Shown: piece after piece, positions 13,095-25,191 of the stretch
How positions within the stretch are numbered: position 1 is the stretch's first letter
Layout: the number at the start of each line of letters is the position of its first letter
Assembly (NCBI RefSeq): GCF_041956535.1
Contig: NW_027192209.1
Span: forward strand, 198,092-262,091
From: Calcarisporiella thermophila CBS 279.70
Lineage: Eukaryota; Calcarisporiellomycota
DNA: 64,000 nucleotides
Direction of reading: 5' to 3'
Translations under genes and position numbers: made by a program
The notes under the pieces: generated by a model
What the model saw: the letters and a program-made list of their open reading frames with translations, nothing else
The model's database searches: none
Told to the model about the DNA's origin: nothing

Positions 13095-14341
13095 CTAATA
13101 ATCCAACTCTACGTCGTCTTTAATCTCCTTAGGCTCTAAATCCTCGCCGTACTGCATTGCATGATCAACGTGGCTAAGAATGAAATTGATGGAATCTTCG
13201 TCTTTGATATTAAGAGGGAGAAAGCCGACCATGTTGTAGTCATCAATCTTAAAAAAACAAGTATAGTAGAGTGAGCAGGTGTGAAAAACAATAAACAATT
13301 AATCCATACCAACTGAACTATCGCCCTATTAAGTTCATGAAATCGTGGACTTGTTTGTGCATTCGCGCTCTCCACCAGCAAAAGAGGGTCGGGATTAAAA
13401 TATCTATTAGAATAACAGTCCAGTAACTCACTCACAGCATTCACTCAGAGTCGAAAATTGCCTACCTCTCCAGCTCTTTCTTTTTATGCGTTCCTTCCAA
13501 AAGATCCATCTTCGACATCACATTTATATGTGGGATTTCTAGATTAATCATCGCACTCATTGCGCTCAATACGCCCGAAAAGAATTTCGCTTTATCTTCG
13601 ACAAATTGACTCTCAAGAAGATATACACCGCATATGGAGAAGTTCCAGCGCTGTAGGCATTCACATAGCTGACGCATCACCGGGAAGTGAGTGTAGAGCT
13701 CGATCTGGCCTGTCACGCAGTATAATAACAATCAATGCAGCCGAAACTTTTTATGAGGTTTATATAGCTACCTGGACAATCGATAATGAGATAGTCGTCC
13801 TCATAATTGCCAAGCTCTTCTTCTAACCAATCAAGGTTATTCATTAAAAACCTGGAGAGAATACAAAATATAAGTAATTAATAAAGAAAACTAAAAAAAA
13901 AAGAAATTGTAAGCCTACTCGAAGCAATAGATCAATCCTCCGTTCGGTCCGAAACCCATCTCCTCCATTACATCCTCAAGTGTGATTAGCTCGCGTATAT
14001 CTGAATAAATAGAGAATACCAAAGAACAATATTTAGTACACTTCATGACATTAATGTTGTATTATACATATGATGAAATCAACTTACCAATAGTCGGCTC
14101 GTATTCAAAAATCTCTGCAGCTGGATCCAGATTAACCAGGTGAACTGAGCGATTTATAGTCTGGCAATGAGTCATTATTGCGCGGCAATAAGTGGACTAA
14201 GTTAAGATAGATCATTGCTTTGCGTTAGTTTGAATAAATAGAGAAACCGCATAATAACTAAAAAAAAAGAGCGCTATAGGAAGCGACTTATACCTTGCCG
14301 GAACCGGCCGGTCCCATTACTAGTTGACAGTGTCGGCCCAT
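13095..14341 (-). CDS. GPN3: GPN-loop GTPase 3
   Basis: Seven exons join in phase: 14294-14341, 14196 down to 14088, 13919-14000, 13772-13851, 13466-13709, 13310-13403 and 13095-13247. They give 269 residues. The P-loop GPAGSGKST lies at residues 10-18, the family-defining Gly-Pro-Asn insertion at residues 70-72, and the switch motif [11 protein letters not shown] follows. The S/TKMDLL base-recognition motif is also present. GPN GTPases assemble and import RNA polymerase II in the cytoplasm, with Npa3/GPN1 as partner. Details such as the start [20 protein letters not shown] favour GPN3 over GPN2. I am very sure of the family and fairly sure of the subfamily. Confidence 0.94.
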
Positions 14342-14860
14342 AATTATGCTCTCTGTCGTGATCGCTTATGAAATATCGAGAAGTTCTGGTGACTGATTAT
14401 TTTTATGACATTCAAAGCCACAGCAGTCACACAACAGTAAAGTGATTCAATAAAATTGTAGTTATATTCGATATTAGCCGCTGGATTCTAGTATTGACAA
14501 TTCTAAACTATCTTATCGAGTCTAAAAAGGTTTCGCTAAAACAATAAAAAAGTAGTAATAGCTATTCCGATTTCAACCACTATCCAGGAATGATATTAAG
14601 CAATTTTCTCTTTATAAATATTCTCTCTTTTTATCCGCGTTGAAAGACCTTCAGAATAAATTTCGGTACTAATTAACTTTGGCTGAACCCTTCCTGAATA
14701 AATTCCAAATGAATATCCTACTCCAAGCGAACACCTGGTAGCCAACGATGTGAGACGAACGGTATTTTAAAATTGTCTCAAGGATTATATATATTTTTTT
14801 GGCAGAAAAAAATATATTTCTTTACAAGTTTTCTAGTAAAAATCCATCGCATTATCCTGC

Positions 14861-15934
<1,074 letters not shown>

Positions 15935-17089
15935 CTCGGGTGTTCACTTCACGGAAAGAGGAGGAATCGATTAATTAGAGCAATAGTTAGTTTTACTGAT
16001 TCCTGAAGATGAAGGAACTAAGCCACCTTGGATTTATATGTATTACGAGGAAATTGTTCATAAGTAAAAAAAAAACTCTTTACTCTTAAATTCTTTGGAT
16101 ACTTACATGTAGATTTCTGTAAAACAAGAGAAAATAGCGTTCTTCCCAGTATTATGTTGATCATTAAATAATAAATAATAGGAGATTCTCCCTTAACAGT
16201 ACAGAAGAAATATGCTTTCCTCCTGCCTCATAACCCAAGATCATACACGGAGACACATTACATAATATAACAACAGCTTGAATTATTGAATTTAGAATTC
16301 GAGTCCGTGCAGAACATTGTTCTTGATATTTTGGAAAGCGTACTTATATTTATGATGTTTTATCGCGATTTTATGGCCGTAAGTTGATAAGCATCTTTAA
16401 TCCTACCATTCGATTTATTATACCGAGTATCCCCCGCAAGATAATGATGGAGTTCTCTAGAATCTTGAATTGGCTATACATATGCAGAATGGAAGAAGAC
16501 GACATTTTTTATTTTAATCCGAAGCGTAAGGCGATATCTTTGTTCTATAAGTATTTCTCAAATCGGGCAAACCTTAGCACGGTTTATTTAGTCTCAATGG
16601 ATTTAGGTAGTGGTTTTTTTCCCTAATAGTTATTGGCCTCATTTCTTTAATGGAAATATTATTGATCTGTGTCCAATATCAAAACTGTCATGGCGTTATT
16701 CTCTTGTAAACAAGAAAATTGCATTGTGAAGTCTCTTGGAGACGCGAATTTGGTACGGTATTGGACTGTTCGCAAAGTGGGTTTAAAATTGCTTCATCTT
16801 TATTAAAATGCGGTATCATGCACGAAATAGGTAACCTTGAAACACTTGGGTCCACATTTCCAGGCACTACATTATATTTTTTTCTTTTTTTCATACCTCT
16901 CACTTTACTCTTTACCCTCTCTCCCTCCCTCCCTCCCTCCCTCTCTCCTTAACAACATTGTTTTTTAAAACCGTTTGAGCTAGTTCTCCGGTTTATATAT
17001 ATATCATTGTACCTCTTGAGCTTCTGGAAAGTTCACAGCACGCTCTTTTCGTCGTTTCTTTTTTGTTTCCGCTATTTAAAAGTACAGTC
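15935..17089. other. Intergenic stretch with CT-repeat and TATA-like element
   Basis: No gene is recognised between RPS6 and the secreted protein at 17090. A CCCT-type microsatellite runs about 16919-16945. An alternating TA tract near 16995-17004 lies about 90 bp before the next start codon and could act as its TATA box. Two open frames on the plus strand (16384-16626 and 16719-16952) lack recognisable domains. Confidence 0.5.
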
Positions 17090-17692
17090 ATGAAAATTAT
17101 TTCCAGTTCCTCTCTCTCTCTTTTGCTTCTCTTTACTTCCCAAGTCATTGCAACTCCCTTACCATACCATGGCACCAACGTGGACCTCCGACTCCGCTCA
17201 GGCGATTATGAGATCGAAAAATCACCCTCTCCTAATTTGCAGCCCGACCAGCCCTCCTCCTCTCAGACCCAGCAGGATAAGCAGGTAGAGGAGGCAGATT
17301 TTAATTCCTTGGAAGACGCGGTGCGTCGTCTGGTGGTTGATCAGCAACCAAAAAATGAGCTAGTCTCTATGATTGAAAAGATGCGGGTCAGCTTCCGTGA
17401 AAGCAACAGGGATTGTGGGCGGCGGCGCAAAGATGAAGAGCGACGAAAAAAGAAGCAGAGAAAAGCGCAGGAGAAGAAGAAAGATTGCGATAAAAAGCGC
17501 AAGAAGGTCGGTGAGAAGGAAAACAAGGACTACCAGGCCGGATCCTCACAAAACAGCACTCAAGCTACTCAGCCGTCCTATTCCTCCCCGGCGGGGGCCG
17601 GCTCTGTAAATGCGACAAAAGAGGCCTCTTCGAAGAACCCGAACGTGCAAGAGACCGACAACTTCCTCGCACAAAAACAAGTGATCAATTAG
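17090..17692 (+). CDS. Putative secreted basic, low-complexity protein
   Basis: This single exon encodes 200 residues from the ATG at 17090; the frame is open slightly further upstream but without an ATG. The first 22 residues form a clear signal peptide (MKIISSSSLSLLLLFTSQVIA, cleavage likely after VIATP or VIA). The mature part has an acidic/Ser/Gln segment, a short helix-like stretch, then a very Lys/Arg-rich block at about residues 105-145 with spaced cysteines, and a Ser/Asn/Thr-rich C-terminus with potential N-glycosylation sites. I recognise no family. A TA-rich element about 90 bp upstream fits a promoter. It could be a wall-associated or secreted protein. Real coding status is supported by the signal peptide, length and start context rather than homology. 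Confidence 0.6.
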   Translation: MKIISSSSLSLLLLFTSQVIATPLPYHGTNVDLRLRSGDYEIEKSPSPNLQPDQPSSSQTQQDKQVEEADFNSLEDAVRRLVVDQQPKNELVSMIEKMRVSFRESNRDCGRRRKDEERRKKKQRKAQEKKKDCDKKRKKVGEKENKDYQAGSSQNSTQATQPSYSSPAGAGSVNATKEASSKNPNVQETDNFLAQKQVIN

Positions 17693-18207
17693 AGCGAACC
17701 TACTGTTGAAACGGAAGCAGGCCCTTCTCGCCTCAGTAGATGTTACGAGAATGCTGTTATTAATTTTATCCTCTATTTTATCATTCATTGTGTAACCATT
17801 AACATTCATCCTGTTAGTTCTTATCTTTGGGGCACAAACAAACAATCCAATAAAACATCCATGGCTAACTTCATTTGGCGGAGTTAAAGAGTCACTTTAT
17901 TTTGAAGACATTCCAGAAAATTATTGTAGGATTGTGTAGATTAGGACTACAAAAGCAATTAAAATGGTAAGAGAAGCAATATAAAATAACAGGATCCCTT
18001 CCCGCCTATCAAGATATATGCTATAGGTAATCGTGTAAAAAGTGACATGAAGCTTTAAATAACATGCTAGTTTATACGGGGCTAATTATAATATGAATTC
18101 TCCTTCTCTCTCCCTCAAACTCCATCAATAAACACGAAATATTCCGACCCATTTTCCTGCCCTTCCCCTCTCATTTCATTCCCCGTCAGAAGGCTATTCA
18201 AATCAAG
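17693..18207. other. Convergent 3' flanks, no gene
   Basis: AT-rich spacer between the 3' ends of the secreted-protein gene and the proline-rich membrane-protein gene. It has AATAAA-like hexamers (for example near 17849) but no reading frame I can support. Confidence 0.5.
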
Positions 18208-19585
18208 CTAGGTCTCACCCCCCTTTTCCAGATCTCTTCCCAGCTGCGATGCAAAGGGGTTGGCGGCGTGACCATCGGAATCCGCTATATATTCACTGGA
18301 AGTGGAGCGAGGTGAAGCCACGGCTTCAGGGGGGGCGATACGGGCTGTAGGCCCATCGGAATAAAACTGCTCGCCTTGTTTCTCCTCTACTTGTGTTTCT
18401 ATGCTCGACAAAGCAGTAGGTGTAGCCTCGAGCTTCTCCGTAGTGTATGCACTTCTCACGATGATAGGCAATTCCAATCGCGCCGATCGCATTTGGCCAA
18501 GGGCCTGGGTCAGGAAACTATACTTGGATTGCCGTTTGAACTTGAATTGGTTCGGAAGGGGAGAGATGGCCGCTTGGGGAGTTCGGAACGAGTAAGGATG
18601 CGAGCTTGCCTCGTTGTTTGCTGAGCCAAAAAACATGTCGGAGGAGATGCCCTTGTTTCGCAGACGTCTTCCGGGGCCCCGTATATATCGGAACAAGGCT
18701 CTCACGGCAAAAAAGAGAGCGGCTGCTCCTATCACCGCCCCAATGATAATTCCTGCCAATCTTCCGTGATCGGGGGTACTGGATTCGGGGTGGCTCGATG
18801 TTGGCGTCGTGCAGCGTCCATTCCAGCACAACCCGGAATCGCACTGGACATCGAGTGTGCATTTGACTCCTAGAGAGAGGGTGGGATAGCATGTGAGCGT
18901 CGTGATTTCACAATAGTTCTTGTTTGGACACGTGTAGGTTGTGTTGCGGGAGTCGGCGGTGCATCGAACTCTTTGGTTTGAAGGGGTGTGCGATGCAGGG
19001 CCATTGGAAGGAGGGGACGAGCCCTCAGTTTGGCCCACTGCACCAACGGAATCCATCCCGGATGGATTGCCGCTAGTAGCAATGGGCTTTCCTAGATTGT
19101 TGGCCGTTTGGCGATCCAACTGATCTTTTTGGATCAGGGGGTCCTGTGGAAGGGCTTGGTTGGGATTTCCTCCTGGCAATCCGATCGTATTAACAGGCCC
19201 CTTCGGCGGCATTGGGTTGTTATTTGGGGGGGATACGGGCGGAAGAGGTGTGTTTTTCGGAGGTTCCGGTAAGGGAGCTGGGGTTACCTTGGGGGGTTCG
19301 TTGGAGGGAGGAGGAGGAGAAGGAGGGGGTGGCGGCGGCGGCGGCGGTGGTGGTGGTGGGTGGGGGAGGAGGAGGAGGCGGTGGTGGTGGTGGTGGTGGA
19401 GACGGTGACGGCGAAGGAGGAGGAGGAGGAGAAGGCTCAGGAGTAGGGGTCGCCTCTGGCGGCTTTTCTGTATTTTCAGGAGGTTGCGGCCCTGGCGGCG
19501 TCGGGCCTTCTGGGCTTGGGTTTTCATTCTTGGGAGGCTCTGCTGCCGGATCTCCCTTTGGGGCTTCACTGCTTGGAGCTTCCAT
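18208..19585 (-). CDS. Proline-rich single-pass membrane protein, frameshift in poly-Pro tract
   Basis: The minus strand reads as one protein of about 458 residues only if the frame changes by one base in the G/C run at about 19358-19366. Upstream, from the ATG at 19585, the frame encodes Pro/Glu/Ser-rich sequence. Downstream, the other frame continues Pro-rich, then a cysteine cluster (about 18790-18970, pattern C..C..C..C..C with CDSGLCWNGRC), then one membrane segment (GIIIGAVIGAAALFFAV) followed by a basic stop-transfer and a cytosolic Ser/Thr-rich tail of roughly 150 residues. No signal peptide is visible at 19585, so a 5' exon may be missing. The layout resembles a wall-spanning surface protein or sensor, but I recognise no named family. 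The shift may be a sequencing error, a real lesion or length variation in the repeat. Confidence 0.6.
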
Positions 19586-20931
19586 CGGCGAGAAGGAGTA
19601 TAAAGGAAAGGGGCGATGCTAAATCCAGCTAAACTATTGAGGCAAACACACCCGACTATACTTTCAACAAGATGATAAGGGATGACAAATAGATAGAATA
19701 AATAGGTAGAGGAACATTAAGGAGAGGCGATAGGAGAAGGAGATGCCAATTGTCATCAAGACAGTCGGCGGGCGAATCCTTAGAGAGATACGCAGGGCAA
19801 TGGAAGCCGGCGAGAGGGCGGGAGGTCAGGAGGGGCGAGGGAGTTTCAAGGGCATTTTATGACGACTTATTTGTCGAGCCGCCACCAAGTCAAAAGACAT
19901 GCTCGCTAAAAATAAAACTAAATAACCTCTGGTTGTCTCACAGTGCTCTCCTCAACATTATGCCATATATGGGGCGCTAATTAAACCAATACTTGTTTTT
20001 GATTGCCGATTTCGATTTGTATTCTCCGCACGCCGGGCTTGCTGCAGTCGACACCAGGAGCAACCCGACGAAGTATTGGGCACCTGCAGATCCCGAATGT
20101 CGCGCAGCGCGTTGATGATTCTTGTTCTTGATGCGCGCGAAATGGCATCGCCCACGGCGCCTTGTAAGCGCATGCCGCCTCTCCAATCAGCTGGGGTGGG
20201 ACGGGCTCCTCTCTGCGGGAAATCCCAGCGCATTCGAGGCTGAGAGGAGCGCTTGGCCTGAAGGGGAGAGTTGACGTGCCCATTCACACTCAGAAATGAG
20301 ATGCATACGAGCAATCTTAATCCAAAACGGAGCGGCAAGTGGATATCTGGAGAGCCGATTCGCGGCTCTGAGATGGATTGAATTGAAGTAATTAACTTGA
20401 GACATTTCTGGCTGTATTTAGATCGATTGGCGGCGGAGGGCTCCTTGGCTGCTCCGATAAGCCACGCAATCGGTGCAATGGCAGGCCGGCGACCCGAATC
20501 TTTGCCATTCTCAGCCGACGGTTCTTTTGGCCTTGCACATGGATTGCGTAGTTTGTGGAGGAGGCCGGCTGCTAAAGGCTCACGGAGGGCCATTCTCCTG
20601 CTCTATTTTGGGGGCGCAGTGGTGAGCCATATCCGCAAATTTATGCAGCCCGTGGTTGGGCCAACCGATCACAGTGGACGGTTCCTCGGATTCAAGCGAA
20701 ACTCGGGTCAGATCATTCCCACCCTCAGAATTGAAAAAAGAAGCTTCCATACAATACGAGCGCGATTTTATTGTATAAGACACATATTCATGAAATAGAA
20801 GAATAAGAAATAAGACAGGGAGGATAAAAGAGAGGGTGAAAACAAAAAAAAAATAATACGAGTAGTAGAATATGAAGTATTTATATGAATGCACCGGAGC
20901 ACCTAGTTTTTCCTAAGGGGAAAAAACCCCT
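19586..20931. other. Intergenic stretch with overlapping antisense open frames
   Basis: No recognisable gene. Two long frames overlap on opposite strands (minus 19958-20593, 211 codons; plus 20397-20798, 133 codons). Neither has known motifs, a signal peptide or good splice context. They probably reflect the locally higher GC content of the spacer. Confidence 0.45.
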
Positions 20932-22605
20932 CTACAATTCTTCTCGTTTCTTTGACCAGGGGGCGTTCGGCAGCGAGGCATAGAGTTCCTCCACCTCACT
21001 TCGGATCTGCTCCCACACCCCTTTATTCTTGTCGGTTCCGTCTTGCCCACGGAAATACTCACGGAGGTTTTCGAGAGCCTGTCCCGCAGAAGATTTCTGC
21101 AAATTCTCGCGGAGGCTCGCTATGGCCGAGTTGATGCTCTCCTGAGAGTAGTCCTTGGTAGCGCTCAACTGCTCCTTGATTTTGTCGAGCAAGGTTTGCA
21201 CCTTTTGCTGAGCCCCCTTCTCCTCCCCCCTCTCCACGTTAAAGACTTTCTGTGCCCGCTCCCCTGCCGATTTCGCAGCCTCCGTGGCCTGCTTCGCGTA
21301 TTCCCCCACGTTCGACGTCGCTGCACCGTAGTAGTCTCCAAGCATTGAGGAGACGGAGTTTTGGAACACTTCTAAATCTGTCTTCAACTGCTGCGTCAAG
21401 CCTTTAGCCTGCTGAGTGTAGCCGCGATCGTCAAGATACTGCTGGATCGAACTGAGCGTGGACTTTATTTGCTCGTTGGTGAGGCGTGGAACCTCCTTGG
21501 TGGTGTCGTATTGCTCCCTGAGCTTCTTGACAATCCAGTCTACATTTTCTTCTCCGATGCCTAATAGCGAGTGACGAGGGTTAGCCCGGGACTCAATGGC
21601 AAAAGTTTTGGCGGAACAAGCAATCTATACCTTTTTGCTTCTGTAGATCCTTCTTCACCTTATCCAAGAATTCGGTGAAGCTCGCTTGCCACTCCCCTCC
21701 ATACTCGGCAGCTCTGTCCCAAATGTCTCCCGCCTTTTTCTTGGCCTCTTCGTATCTCGTGCCCACCGCGTCCATCACACTCTCCGCCTGTTTCTCGGTC
21801 AATATCTTTCGCTTCACCAGATCTTGCTTCGCATCCTCCACGCTCTGCTTGAACTGTTCCGGCTTCAGCCTGGCCCAGTCCGATGTCTCCTCGAAACGGC
21901 GTTGGACATCCGCGAGGGCTTCGTTCAGCTTATCCTGAGAAAGGTCCTTATTCTTGGCGAGATCGTCACGCACTTTACCAATCCATGCTTGGAGCTGACT
22001 TCGCCGCTGGAGGGTGCGGGTGTGGGCGTCAACCAGACTCTCCTGGACATTCTCCACCAGCTCATTCACAAAGACTTCTGTCCCGACTTTGCGCTTCAAA
22101 AGCCCTTTTCGTGCCTCAGCTATGGCCTTTTCGATCTCTGCCTTCCCCTCACTGCTCCAGTTCTTCTCCAAATTCTTGCGCAAATCTGCAACAAGCCAGT
22201 CAGCATCCTTGGTAGAGAGCTCTTTTCGTGCGTGTACGTGCTTCGACACACGGTCGAGGGCGGCTTCAAACGCGGTTTGTGTCTTTGATACTTGAGCGGA
22301 AGCCATGTCGCGGTATTGCTGAACGAGTGATATATAGTCGCGTTTATCCGGTAAATTTTCGAATGTGATGCCATGATCAGTCAGCCAGCCCTTGATCTGC
22401 TTAATATTCCAGTGACTGAGCTCTTCATCCGAAGGGGATTCTGTGGGGGGGCAGTGGGATGAAGTTAGTCGGGATATTGGCAGTGGAATTCCGTACCATT
22501 CTCATTAATTCAGGAGTCAATGACAAGCTTACCTGCCGATTTAGCTGCGACTGTTGAGACAGTCAGCAATGCAAGCGCAACAAATGTCAAGCGGATTAGT
22601 TTCAT
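20932..22605 (-). CDS. Ish1/Msc1-like secretory-pathway stress protein
   Basis: Exons 22533-22605, 21631-22440 and 20932-21560 join in phase to 503 residues. Exon 1 is almost entirely a signal peptide (MKLIRLTFVALALLTVSTVA). Near residue 33 comes an Ish1-type motif (LSHWNIKQIKGWLTDHGI), and further degenerate copies of a Trp-x-x-x-Leu-(K/R) helical unit recur, for example around ADWLVADLRKN, AWIGKVRDDL and DWIVKKLREQYD. The rest is charged, helical and Lys/Glu/Gln-rich. Ish1 in fission yeast is a nuclear-envelope stress protein and Msc1 in budding yeast is an ER/nuclear-envelope protein with the same repeats. Localisation in the ER lumen or nuclear envelope is inferred from the signal peptide and family. 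Confidence 0.82.
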
Positions 22606-24123
22606 TCCTACACTTTTTAGTTAAAAGCACAAAAAAGACGGTGTTGGAGAAATGAGGAGGAAAAAAAAAGTTATATATAAAAGGGGAACAAGGTGGCAAA
22701 AAAAATATGCCCCGAATTTGACGCGACGCCCAAGCAGGCGTCCGACCAGATTCTATTGCTAGAAAGTGCAGAAGAAGAATCAAATTCTATTGTTGGAAAG
22801 TAGGGGAAAAATTGCTGACGCGGGCTCTCTTGAACCTTTACATGAATTATGATGATACAATCCCCTCACCAGTACTTCAGGGAACAAAGCGGAAATCCGA
22901 GCAGCCCAGCTACTGATTCATAAGATATTATTTAGCAATGATATTTTTCTACCGAATCTCTTAAACTCGGTCTCCGAGGAAGATTCAGATGGAAATTTTT
23001 ATATCAACAAAAGAGGACCCTATAACTGCATTATTTGGGCGAAACATCATGTCCATTCTTGTTGAGGGATGAAGTCGAGTTTTATTACAAGGGAAGCTGG
23101 TAGTGTTAAAAAATAGAATATTTTTTAGCCTTCGAGAACAATTGTTTACCGTCAAGTTCCGATAGGGTTGAGGATTTTCATTAACTTCACTTTTGAATCA
23201 CCTACCTTTCATATGTAGTATGGTTAGAGTATAGATCGGATTGTTTTCTATCCGATTCATCCCTTAATAGTTAGAACCAGATATACAAAATCCTATTTTC
23301 CTCGAGCATACACTAAACACCCCAATGTACTAAGACTGAAGTGGGAAAAGAAAAACCTCATACTTCCGTTTTTAATATTGCAGTAATGTCGGAGCCAAAC
23401 CAAATATTAAGGAAAAAAACAGTTCAAGCCGGGTGTTTATTTCTATAGCTTCACTAGTCCCTTTGTGATATTATGTGATATTACTCGCGTTCCGATTTCC
23501 CGTCGCATAAAGCGGCGTCACCCCCTTTCATAGGATTTTCAGTGGATTAATATATAGAGAAGGCCTTTAGGGCACACTTTACGAGACGAACTGTTCCAAC
23601 GTGTTTTAAGGTTATTATGGGGATATAGTCCATAGTTCCATAATTGACCATTCGAACATACCTCGATTTTCTTTCTGCCAATGCTTGATTTCTCAAGACA
23701 CGATTTATAAGGATTATAGCTTCTCACACCAGTAAATAAATGAAATACAACCTCAAGATATCTGTCCTAAATTTCACGTAAATATAAAATACATTCTTTC
23801 TCGATCACATAATTGCGGCTTTGCCCCAAAGCAAGCAAAGAATGGCAAGGTATTCTCGGCGCCAACCTGTTCAAAGATGAATGGCTGACTCCATAGAAAT
23901 AGTGAATTAGAAATATAAAGAAAATATTGAACTATGCAAGTAGGATATATCAATTTTGTGATAGAATGGGGAAAATGAGAGAAAAATGGGGAGGGAATGG
24001 TTTTGCGTCATGCAGTTACACGAGCTTGTGCACATCTTTTCTCGAAATTAAAAGAGATACTGTATGTCTTATCCTTCTTACTCTGATTAATTTCCCCCCT
24101 CCCAAATATTGTGCATTCTTCTA
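22606..24123. other. Intergenic stretch of about 1.5 kb, no gene seen
   Basis: AT-rich spacer between two divergently oriented genes (Ish1-like on minus, 6-phosphogluconolactonase on plus). A TATATAAA-like element near 22671-22680, about 70 bp upstream of the Ish1-like start, is a plausible TATA box on the minus strand. Short open frames are not supported. Confidence 0.5.
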
Positions 24124-25021
24124 ATGTCTTCTCCGCATCATCCCCCTCCACCGCCTTCGATCCACGTTCTTAAGGACGAGCAGGCGGTGTCCAGCTCCCT
24201 TGCCGACCTGGTGGCCGAAGCGTCTGCCGCGGCTATCAAAAAACATGATCGTTTTATCGTTGGCATCACTGGCGGAAATCTCCCACAAATACTGGGTGAA
24301 ACACTCAAGAGCCGTACCGACATTGAGTGGGAAAAGTGGCATGTGTTTTTTGTAGATGGTGGGTCCTCAATCTAATATGGATCTAGCGAAGGGAAATGAA
24401 ACTTCCCGTTCTGCCCTCCCTCGGCTAACTCTATTTTTTTCCCACTGCATTCCTTCACTAGAACGCGTCGCGATTGTGGAGCAGGATCCCGCCTCTGTGC
24501 TAAATTTGTCTCTCTCATCCCTGTTCAATCATGTCTCTGTCCCCGAATCTCATATCCACAAAGTCAATTCCACTCTGGCCAGTGATCCGGAGGAAATGGC
24601 GGACGACTACATCCAGCAGATGATCGGGGTCTTCACCACAATCCATAAGGGCGACAGCGTGCGATTCCCCGTCTTTGATCTTATTCTCCTGGGTATTGGA
24701 CCCGATGGCCATATCGCCTCTTTGTTCCCCGGCCACCCGCTTCTCTCGGAAGACCAGGAATGGTGCTGCGCGATTGTCGATTCGCCGAAGCCACCTCTCC
24801 AGCGCGTGACAATGACCCTTCCCGTTATCAACCACGCACACCACGTCGCCTTTGTCGTGACGGGCTCGGAGCTGGCGGATATAGTGCATCAGACCTTGGA
24901 TGAGGAGGAGCCCCCGCTGCCTTGTAGGATGGTACGGCCAAGTGCGGGGCGGGTTACGTGGCTGCTGGATGAGAAGGCGGCTAGCCACTTGAAGCGAAAG
25001 GCGACTACGCACAGCGCTTGA
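24124..25021 (+). CDS. SOL3: 6-phosphogluconolactonase
   Basis: Exons 24124-24358 and 24462-25021 join in phase to 264 residues, the normal size. Family motifs are the GITGGNLPQIL substrate loop near residue 50, FFVDER at the exon junction (residues 75-80), and GPDGHIASLFPG at residues 158-169, which includes the active-site histidine. The C-terminal PSAGRVTWLLDEKAA segment is also typical. The enzyme hydrolyses 6-phosphoglucono-lactone to 6-phosphogluconate in the cytosolic oxidative pentose-phosphate pathway, supporting NADPH supply. Fungal genomes carry several SOL paralogues, so the exact symbol is only indicative. Confidence 0.95.
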
Positions 25022-25191
25022 ATCACCCACCCATGCGAGCCTGTCTCATTTGGCGCAGTTGTTGCTTAATAATGTTCATGTTTGCTCTCCTTTTCACCTT
25101 TTTCTCTGTTTAATTTTTGCACTTTATCGTCGTTGTGGTGTGAGCACTTGTTTTTTTTTTGTTTTTTCTATTTTTACAACTTAATCAATAT

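Noticed and set aside
19670-19717. Hydrophobic start MFLYLFILSICHPLSS as a signal-peptide exon for the proline-rich membrane protein
   Set aside because: Attractive, but no donor in this segment joins the downstream exon in frame.
19958-20798. Two long antisense frames in the 20-kb spacer
   Set aside because: They overlap each other, share no motif with known proteins and lack splice or promoter context; probably due to local GC content.
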